64,000 bases of DNA. Source: Mauremys mutica (lineage: Eukaryota > Chordata > Testudines > Geoemydidae). Under the pieces are notes generated by a model. The model ran no database searches and had not been told where the DNA came from. It saw only the letters and a program-made list of their open reading frames with translations. The translations under genes and the position numbers were made by a program. Shown here piece after piece: positions 55,287 through 64,000 of the stretch; position 1 is the stretch's first letter; every line of letters begins with the position of its first letter. The stretch is from assembly GCF_020497125.1 (NCBI RefSeq), contig NC_059075.1:56005321-56069320 (forward strand), in the 5' to 3' direction.

Positions 55287-56469
55287 CCTTCTGAATGAAG
55301 GAGCCCTATATAATACGGTGTAGTGCTGTGTAAAACTTTCAGGCCAAAACCTGAAATCTGGAGAAATGTATTTTTAAAAACAAAATTCTTCAACATTCAT
55401 AAACCTCAGAAGGGAGTCAGGCCAAGCGGCTCTTGCTAATATTCCCATCCCCTTCATTGTCTCTTGACTGGCAGTAGTTCAAGGTGGATACCCTGTTTCC
55501 TGCTGGCCCCTTCCCAGAACATTAGAGGCTATTTGGCTGGCTAGCTTGCCTTCCCATATGTCTAACTGTGGATGTGGTAGGAGGTGCACAGAGTGGGCCA
55601 CCAAATCCCTATCTGCAGTAGCAGTATGGTTCTTTCATCACTCAAGAGTCAAAGATGGCACGGAGTGTAATGTGGGCTTGTAAAATCCCAGAGCTCAAGC
55701 TAGATTCTCTTGTCTGCCAAGACACCCTTTGAGTGTAGTGGCCTACCTGTTGGCCTGAAAAAGACATAGGATGGAGGGAGCTAGACAGTCTCCTGAAGAG
55801 GTGGGGGGGGAGTAGAAACAATTGGCAGACCCTGGAAGATGTCAGAAAGAATGGAATGACTACCCCAGGCTTCCTTCAGAGGCTGGGTGAGGGAGGCTTT
55901 TTGGAGGTGAGGGTCAGCATAAAGAGAGAGTCATCCAAATGAGTTTTCCAAGTTACATTATGCAACTGATTGAACTCTCCAGATTCTTGTGGCTTTATTG
56001 AATTTCTGCTTAAGTTTTTGAGTGTGGATGAATGGAAAATTACACAAACCACAGGAGTCTGGAGAGTCCTGAAACCAATGCAGACCAAACCCAATGTAAA
56101 ATCCACTGATTGAACCAACATTTTTTTTTAATATAGTCTCACTTTGGTGTCTTTATATCATCTTATGAAATCACTGGTTTTTTATGGATTATGCTGATTT
56201 CTTTTTTAATAGGTTCAGTGATTTTGGTGAATAATATTGTGCACTGGGCCCCCGGGGTGACTTGTAGGTTGTCCACATAACAGGTATGGCATGAGAAATG
56301 ACAGTGTTGGTTCCTCCACACTGATCCATCAGTATGCCTAAGTGTTAGTTAGTAGGGACAGTTTCAATTAGGGAGAGTACTGCTGGTCAGATTATTCTTC
56401 GAAAATAATGTTTCTATGAATTCAGCTCTTGTTCTGTTTGCAAGTCATCCAAAAACTAACCTGAATTCT
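55283..56469. other. Unique DNA, nothing recognised
   Basis: 55420-55900 is GC-richer, without coding motif. A G-run occurs near 55803-55811. Confidence 0.4.
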
Positions 56470-56640
56470 GCAACTATTTTTGTTGGTCATAAATATTTGC
56501 TAAATAGTTTGGGCTATTACATTTGAGTGCATGGAGCTGTTTGCAAACTGTTCACTTTGACTATTCACTAATTCATATTCTTGGTGTGTGATTGGTTTAC
56601 CTAAGTCACGTGTTACAGCTTCTGTTCCTGACTGGATGAA
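56470..56640 (-). repeat. Dispersed repeat copy 3 (antisense)
   Basis: On the minus strand the segment reads ACACGTGACTTAGGTAAACC, AATCACACACC and later CAGTTTGCAAACAGC. It shares the CACGTGACTT core and AT-rich tail with copies at 13640 and 53510. Confidence 0.45.
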
Positions 56641-59600
56641 TGAAACTTTTACAATAATGTACCTTCTGGCATGCCTTTTTGGACTGCTAAAATTAATGAA
56701 AGTTTTGAGGGTCTGCAAACATTTGCACAAATACCTAATGATCGCTGAAATGCACACAAAACATATGACCCCAAGAATAGTAGAGGAGCTAAGTCAGCCT
56801 GTTTGCAAATATACTTGCAAATCTGTTTTTTCATTAGTCAACCAGTTCCATGTGACAGTAAATCTGTCTCCTTACCTGTGCTGTTCTGTTAGCCTCTGCT
56901 AAGAACTCTGACAAGGATGTCAGTTAGTGTAAATTGTGATGTGATGTGGCCACCTGTCCACTAGGACCTGAAATAAATCAAGCAAGATGACTCTTTTTCT
57001 GATGGTCTGCTGGCACTCAAATAACAAACTTTCTTTCCCCCTTTCTACTTAGACCACAGTTCATCTTCTGGAATGCTTTTGACTTCAAATGTCCTGACCT
57101 CCTTTCTGTGGGGGAAGAATTTGCCACAACAGTTTTGGTTAATTTTCAAAACTGCATTTAAAAAAAAAATCACAATGATCAAGCCTCTACCAGAACAGAA
57201 TAATTCTTTTGTTCAAGACAAATGATCTGTTTCTTAATTTTGAAACTTACCAGGAGTTAGGTGATTCATGAATGCACTTGTGCATCTACTGATGAGATCA
57301 GAGTCAGTTTTCTCACATGAAATAAATAATAAATGCAGAGTGTAATCATCATTCTAGTTCTGTTTTATTAGAATATCAGTGGAATGTGTTGGAATGTTTA
57401 CACAAATGTGTTCAGAAGCAAACCTCATCAGTGGATGCACTTTTTAAAAGATGTCAGCTTACATTTATGCTAGAGATAGAAGCTGTCTACTCAAACTGGA
57501 TGTGAATGGCTAGCAAGCCAGAGTATTTACACAATCACCTTCGATATTTTAACATTCACACTATTTCTGCCTGCCACAGTAAATTTAAACAGGATACTGC
57601 AGCTGCTGTCAGATCCAAAAACAAGTGTGTCCTTCATCACGAGCACCTACTAGGAATATCAGGCAATATGTGCCTATCTTTCCAGTGTATGCTACCCTAT
57701 AGCAATTACCTGATACAGTGGAAAAAGAGAAACCACAGAACAACCAGAAGTGCTGCTGCTTCATCTAACCTGATGGGAGACAAGTCTTTAGGGGCAAGTC
57801 CATTGTCAGATATAGAAAGAACTCCATGCTAGTATTACTAATCGAAATACTCCAAAAGAGTCTCTGCTCTTCCAGCTTTAGGCTGATAATTATGTAACTT
57901 CAGTAATGAAATGCAGCAATATGATATAATTTATAAACAATATAGTCCAATAATTTAAAATATAATATCATCAGACCCCAGTTCTGAACTAATAATGGAA
58001 CATGGGCACCTGGTTCTCTACTGCTTTGCACCTTGTACAGTCTTTCATATTTAGAAGCATTTTACATGTATTTTGCAAAGGTATAAATGGCAAGATAAGG
58101 TGCAAAGTTGGGTCAAATCAGGCCTCTTTCGTGTAGTCAGAGAACTTTAGGACTCTGATCTTATTCTCTAGTATATTTGCTAACTATGTCAAATAAATTA
58201 TCATCCATAGTTGGTTGAGTTTTTGGTAAACAGCATTCTTTTAACCAAAGCAAATTTTGGACTGCAGTAATTTTAATCTGTGTCTGCCCATTTTACCACC
58301 AATGAAACATATCAGTAAAACTGCATGCAGCTGGCAAAGTATCATTTAATGAAACCTTTGCAAACATGCGGTAATGTTTATCTAAATGAATCTCTCATGC
58401 CTAAATGGGTAATATTGAAACACAAATATTTTTGTGTTTGGGAGAGATTCTCAAGAGACTTGCACACATAAAATGGAAGCCGTCTGAATAATGAGTGACA
58501 GTTTTTTAAAGGTTAATATTTTCTTTAATCTATTTCCATAACAGGAGAGGGGAGAAAAATACTGTGCTAGGCATAAGGTGTGCTTTTGGGATTAGAGAAA
58601 CAATCTCAGCTATTATGTATATCACAGACCATGGGGAAAAAAATATGGATACCACCAATTTTATTATATTTAATGAAATATAGTATTGTCTTAATTTTTT
58701 TTATCTCTGTTATTAAAAGGATTGAGGATTCCTTATATTTTCTTTTTTTTTTTTTAAGTAAAAGTAAAACTGCCCTTAATGCTGGACTAGGCACTGTGAT
58801 TGTCATGTAAGGTAATGAAACCATTAAATGCACAGTATTAAGAAGAGACAAGATGCAATTAGCCAAGAAATTACTCTGATCTCAGTGACATTTTCAAAAA
58901 ATCATAATACAATATACATTGCAGGACATGATTGACAGTCTAATCCAGTTTTGATGGAATGTAGTCCACATACTGTGAGTAAAGCAGTACATGGCCAGAT
59001 AAAGCTCACAGCTGTGAATCCCTGATATGTCCTTACAGTCTTGTCACCCTGGAAATTCCTCAGGTTTAAAAGATGATGAAAGTATCGACCATTAATGACA
59101 GGATCATCTCCTACCCTGAAATAAAATGTACTAATCCCTTTTGCTAGGTCTATGAATTCCTAATATAAATTATATAAACTCTAGTAATTCATCTCTGTTA
59201 GCACAGTTGTGTTTGGAAATTGTACAGCAGTCTTTGCCCTATTTGAAATGCTAGATGAAAGCAAGACATGTTCGTTTAAGCTGCAGCATAAAGTAATTTA
59301 ACACAGGAGACAGAATAACTTCTGGGTAATGAGCACTAGATATGTAAAAGAAGGACGTTCTAAAGTTCTAAAGTGGCCTGATGGATTTATGGCAGATCAG
59401 AGAAAGAGGCCAAAAACGTAAATATAGAAAATATGGCTAAATGCAGGTGCTTTGTTAGACATTTGTAAGGTGATTTAGTGATTGAGTCATACAGAATAGA
59501 TGTGCCAACTTCAAAGAAACACACAATGGTCATTTATGTCTTACAAATAATTTGGATGGTAACCTATCCATCATTTAGAAATCATTGCTGAAATACAGTA

Positions 59601-62600
59601 ATATGGATCACACTGGATTATGCCAGGAAAAAACAATTTTAAAAAAATTACTGTGAAGTAACATGGAAAACACATATTTAAAATGTTGTAATCCATTTTT
59701 CATAGCACATAACTTAGAGTTGTATATATCTATTATCATACCTCTGGTCTTAGCTCAGCCTCCCTTTTTGTGCCTGCAGTTTTGTGGGCACAAATAATTG
59801 TGGCTGAAATCGGGTTGTTAGCCATCCAAGTGACTTTAATTGTGCCTGCAAATAACAAGCATGAAAGTGTTCCTGGAATAATTTGCATCTCCAAGTAGCA
59901 GGAACACAAATGGGAACCAGGTTTTTAAAATGTGTATCTTTATTTCTATAAAATGAGGGAGAGAAATAGATCATATCTCTGGTTTGGATATCTGTTTGTG
60001 TGACTATATAGATCATGGATAGATGTATACACCGTAGATTATATTATACGTGAAGAGAGATAATGGACTAGATAAATGGTATTAACGCTTTCAAAAACTA
60101 TGTTTCTCTAACACTCCTGAGGAATGTTGATGATGGCTTTTCTATATCCTGAATCTGGTCAGTAGAAATCTGCTGTAGACATCACTGTACTGCACACACA
60201 CACAAAGCAAAGCCTGATATAATTCACTGCTTTCAGAACACTTTAGGAATCAGAATAAGGGAGATTCCGTTCTTTTATGTCTGACTAGCATTGCTTTTGC
60301 TAGTTATGTTCAAAATCATTGTAGTAAGATCAAAAGCTAACAGTATACATAAGTTCCCACAACTTGTGGGATTAAAGATATCCCACAGGTATGATGGGTT
60401 ACAACTGATTCAAACTCTTCAAACTTCAGTAGGTTCCAACATAGCTTGAAATCTGAGTCAAATCACTACTGATTGCATGCCATTCTGCTCTCACCTCAAA
60501 TAACTAAGAAAAAAAAAAGCAGAGCTCTATTTTATATTAGTCACTTGGAAAGTTCAAATATGAATTCAATAGCTAGTGTCAGACCAAAAAATAGAAGTCA
60601 ACTTTGAAAGTCTGCCCTAGCACACACACAAGGAGGTGAATAATGGATTATGCCACTTATGACTGACTTAACAAAATATTACATTTCCATTCCAAGAATT
60701 TGATTTTATTCAGTATGGGTGGTAATGAGGGTGAATCCGACTGGGCGACTTCTTGTTAATACTCAAAGGGAGCTTATCATAACTCAGGACTTTCTTTGGA
60801 AAGTTTACTGTAAACTGTAGTTTAATGTTACAGAGATCTTTTTTAACTTGAGCCACAAACATCTTTTGAGCACTGTCATTAACCTGGGCTCTATTTACAG
60901 CATTTAAACATTTTTCCAGACTTGATCCTGAGTGGTGCTGAGCATCCACAAATCCCATTGGCTTCAGGGGGAATAGGAAGGTGTCTGATCCTGCAATGAT
61001 GAACATTTGAAGCATCATTTATATTAATATAACAAACAAATTGAAGTGCTGATAAGGAAATGGGGCATGGGATCCTGCCAGGTAATATGCACCCTTCACT
61101 CCATTGAAGTCAGTGGGAATTGACAGTGATCAGTGACTTTCAGGGGCAGCTTAGCATCCGACAGGATCTGATCCTATGACATTAAAAACACGAAAATGCC
61201 AACACACATTAAAAAGCATGGCCATTTTCAACTGTTGGAGGATGTCTTCCTTAAGCCTTCAATGAATTATTTCTTAAAAATTGGAGAGAGGTCTCCTGAG
61301 GAAAGACTTTGCCAACCCTGTTGAGCCGGATAGAGTGCAATTTTTATTTGCCACTAAAAACGGGCTCTGAACATGCTTTACGTAATACTTTTGCCTATCT
61401 AGTTCCATGTGACCAGGCTCCATCATTAAAAGTAATAATAAAGCAAACATTAAATTATGTTTGATGCAAAACAATAAAAAAAAAAACAATCAAAACTCCT
61501 GTCTTTTATGTCTAGTTTTGTTCTCATAATCTGGGCTCTTCTCAATGAGGGTGAATCAAAAAGAGCAATAATTTTTTTTAGAGTTCATGTGTGCAGTATT
61601 TTTATATGCAACAAAAGTACAACTGTATTCTTTCTCTATGTTTAAGTATGATTGTCTCTTTATTTAAGGCAACTGAACATTATTGACCAAAATCATTTCA
61701 AATTGTTTTAGATTGTCTTTAATCTATAAAAGAACAAATACTTTAAATTCAGAATTTTATGGTGCCTTTCCATTGTGCCTTCCCTTGTGTATGGTGTGAT
61801 TGTGGGTTCTTTTATTATTTAGGAAACGTAACAAAAAAAGAAGATGGGTCCAATTTTAAACTGGTTTAAAGGTAAACAAATATGCTTGAGCATTTACAAA
61901 AAACACACAAGACTACACTGACATTTTGGAATTTTTCCTGGGTTTCTGCACTTTGCCATTTATATGCAATTTACAGGCAATCAGCTACAATTTTGGCACA
62001 GAATGTGTTGTATTATAGGACTGATTCCTTTGAGAAAAATCAAAACTGATGATGCCAACAAGCTCAACATGAGCAATGTGACCGTAAATGCTATTATTTT
62101 GCTGTGCGCAAATGTAAAAGAGGGTACCTGGGGGGAAGGGGAAGGGCGGCTAGAGAAAGGAAAGAATAATCACCTTAATAGCAATACTGCTAACAATTCA
62201 AACTTTGAGGTTGTTACATTTGTGAGATGCATTAGTTTTTCAGTACTTCTCAAGTTAATATATTATGCCTAAAATTCTGTCATAAAATATTTTAAAATCA
62301 TATATTATACATTGAAGGTTAAATGTTGCCTTTTGATTTTTCAATTTTTTTTAACTACAAGCCATCTGCTAACTGGATTCCTTTGTTTATTTTTGCCTAC
62401 AGGATTTTGTAAAGTAACTGTTTTCATGAGCAGTTCTTGTTTTGCAAGAAAATTCACAGTGGCAAAAGCAGCTTTTTGTCAGATAATAAAATAATTAGTT
62501 ATTGATTTTTTTTTCTTTTGTAGTAATCTGAATTTCTAGAATCAAAAGTCTGATTAGAAGGGAGATTTATGATGCTCTAAATTCCTTGACAGTAATGAAG

Positions 62601-63688
62601 TAACTGAATTGGCTCTAAGTTAAATTGTAGGATGGTGAAGAATACTCTTTGTACTTCATTCAGAAAACACAGTACAGCATTTCTGGTTTGCCTAGAGTAC
62701 CACAGTATAAATGTTGTTCATTATTTTGCCTAAAAGCACGGAAGTTAATGTATTCTGCACTGTCTAGTACAGTGGATCTCTTATTACACAAACTTGTTCA
62801 TGTTACATTTGTGGGAGGGAAAACTAGCGAATGTCTCTAGTCAACACTATCTAATATAGCGCTTTATGTTTTCAGAGCACTGAACAATCATGCGAAAAAC
62901 ATCAGACATATGTAAATGAATAATTCTTAGCCAAATATGCAAAGAATAAACAATTCTCAGTCCAAAGACTTGTGGAGTCAATGCTGCTTATACAGTTAAC
63001 AAGAATGCAGTAGAGGACCTTCTGAACACTCTTTTTGGAAGAGCGGGCGTAGGAAATCATGTTCACTTAAAAGAAATGTTAAATATTTTTCTGTCAAAAT
63101 TTCAAATAGCTTTTTGACAGGTTTGTTATGGTTAATTAATTACTTTCATTTGCTCTAAGTTGTATACTTGAAGATGAATAGTGCATGATAACAAGGCTAG
63201 GCTGTGTGAGGAAGACCTTTGGTAGTCTATACGGTGTGCTGCCTCATTACAGAACTAGCTATCTGCAGGAAGCCTGACATTGAAAGGTACCGCACGTCCC
63301 ATAACGCCCTCCCCTAACTGAGATGATTGTAGCTTCTTCCTAAAAGTGATGATTAGGAGAGAGAAAAGCAAAACTGAACGCTGTATGAATATTTCATGTA
63401 AATGTAAGCAGGCACTTACTGGACGTAGACCTTGATTGATGCTAGAGTGCTTCTAAATGCCTTGACATTGAAGGGTTTAGACTCCCCTTTCCACAGTGAC
63501 TGCTTCGAGAGCTGCAGTTAATAGTGGAATATAGCTGTATTTAGCTGAAGAGCTCTTTATTACTGGCTGATATTAAACAAGACCACAGGCCATGGGTTTG
63601 AGTAAGTGAATCTAGATAAAAGAGTTAGTAGAAATCTAAATGAGATAAGATAGTTAAGTTTCTCCCTCCTCACACCCCCTCCGCCCTT
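56641..63688. other. Large unique AT-rich stretch, no gene recognised
   Basis: Open frames of about 100-108 codons (57506-57832 and 61964-62272) lack family motifs and splice context. 60940-61165 holds diverged short palindromic repeat wording (CCATTGAAGTCAGTGGGAA, GACAGGATCTGATCC). A T-run lies near 58742-58756 and small CACACACAC runs near 60194-60204. Nothing else recognised. Confidence 0.45.
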
Positions 63689-64000
63689 CCCCCCCCCCCC
63701 GCAAAAGCTCAATTGCTTATAGCACTTTTAAGTTCCTTCTCCTATGCTGAGGTGAATCAACAAAGCACTAGAGGACTAGCCACAAATTGCTTTATAATGC
63801 CTGCCCACAAAAAAGAGCAGCAAATAAATAGAAATGTAAAAAGATGGAGGCAGTCATATTAAAAAGGGAATGAAAATAAATGTAATTATTCAAAGGGAAA
63901 ATAGCATTTTTCCAAATAAGCATTTTAAACTATCCCCAAATTACCGATCAAGAGCAAAATCCACTACTCTACCAGGGATTGATTTCTCTACTGCTATCAT
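63689..64000. other. C-run and window end
   Basis: A poly-C tract (about 10 Cs) at 63690-63701 is followed by unique AT-rich DNA to the window end. No gene recognised. Confidence 0.5.

Noticed and set aside
55178..55396. 72-codon minus frame with Val-Cys and Arg-Glu repeats
   Set aside because: Direct translation of the CA/CT microsatellite.
56588..56902. 104-codon hydrophobic open frame on plus
   Set aside because: Starts inside the antisense copy of a dispersed repeat and has no family resemblance; likely chance.
57506..57832. 108-codon open frame on plus
   Set aside because: No recognisable motif, no splice signals, irregular composition; treated as chance.
61964..62272. 102-codon open frame on plus
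   Set aside because: Asn/Lys-rich, typical of AT-rich random frames; no motif or splice context.
1..64000. Search for CRISPR arrays, operons, bacterial promoters or phage genes
   Set aside because: The sequence is plainly vertebrate nuclear DNA; no regular direct-repeat/spacer array or prokaryotic gene layout is present.

Overview
This is a vertebrate nuclear genomic window, most likely from a turtle (Testudines); a crocodilian or another sauropsid cannot be excluded. The background is AT-rich, non-operonic and almost free of long open frames. It is full of interspersed repeats of kinds I know from turtle genomes: CR1 LINE fragments, gypsy/ERV-like solo LTRs, hAT-type palindromic MITEs, short amniote palindromic repeats, and a PIF/Harbinger transposon with a Myb/SANT-like gene. 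No intact host protein-coding gene, rRNA, tRNA or CRISPR array was recognised. The species call is inference from repeat families recalled from memory, not from a search.

Layout. 1-5.2 kb: unique AT-rich DNA with a few short palindromic repeats. 5.27-6.4 kb: a 5'-truncated CR1 LINE on the minus strand with decayed reverse transcriptase. 6.74-7.56 kb: a solo LTR with a perfect 5-bp target duplication, TATA box and three CCAAT boxes at exact 26-bp spacing. 7.65-8.05 kb: an unrecognised decayed coding relic on the minus strand. 8.3-19.2 kb: SINE- and MITE-like fragments in unique DNA. 19.2-20.3 kb: a palindromic MITE and a second LTR related to the first. 21.08-24.88 kb: a 3.8-kb PIF/Harbinger element with TGA target duplications, nested in an older repeat. 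25.3-27.1 kb: a hAT-type element with a perfect 8-bp target duplication, then a long palindromic MITE. 27.59 kb: a short splice-acceptor-led open frame that is the best candidate in the window for a host terminal exon. 28-42 kb: mostly unique DNA with palindromic MITEs and L2/CR1-tail-like repeats. 42.2-44.2 kb: another LTR, then a CR1 fragment fused to the right end of a second Harbinger copy. 45.6-55 kb: LTR-like, SINE and MITE fragments and a 38-bp perfect inverted repeat forming a 120-nt hairpin. 55.2 kb: compound CT/CA microsatellite. 55.3-64 kb: unique AT-rich DNA.

The richest locus is the Harbinger element. Its transposase (plus strand) has lost both ends and carries a frameshift. Its Myb-like partner gene (minus strand, two exons with in-phase splice sites) is complete except for two nonsense substitutions. 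A third, unrecognised open frame lies on the plus strand inside the Myb intron. If this copy ever moved after the deletions it must have borrowed a transposase. All boundaries given as approximate were placed by eye.
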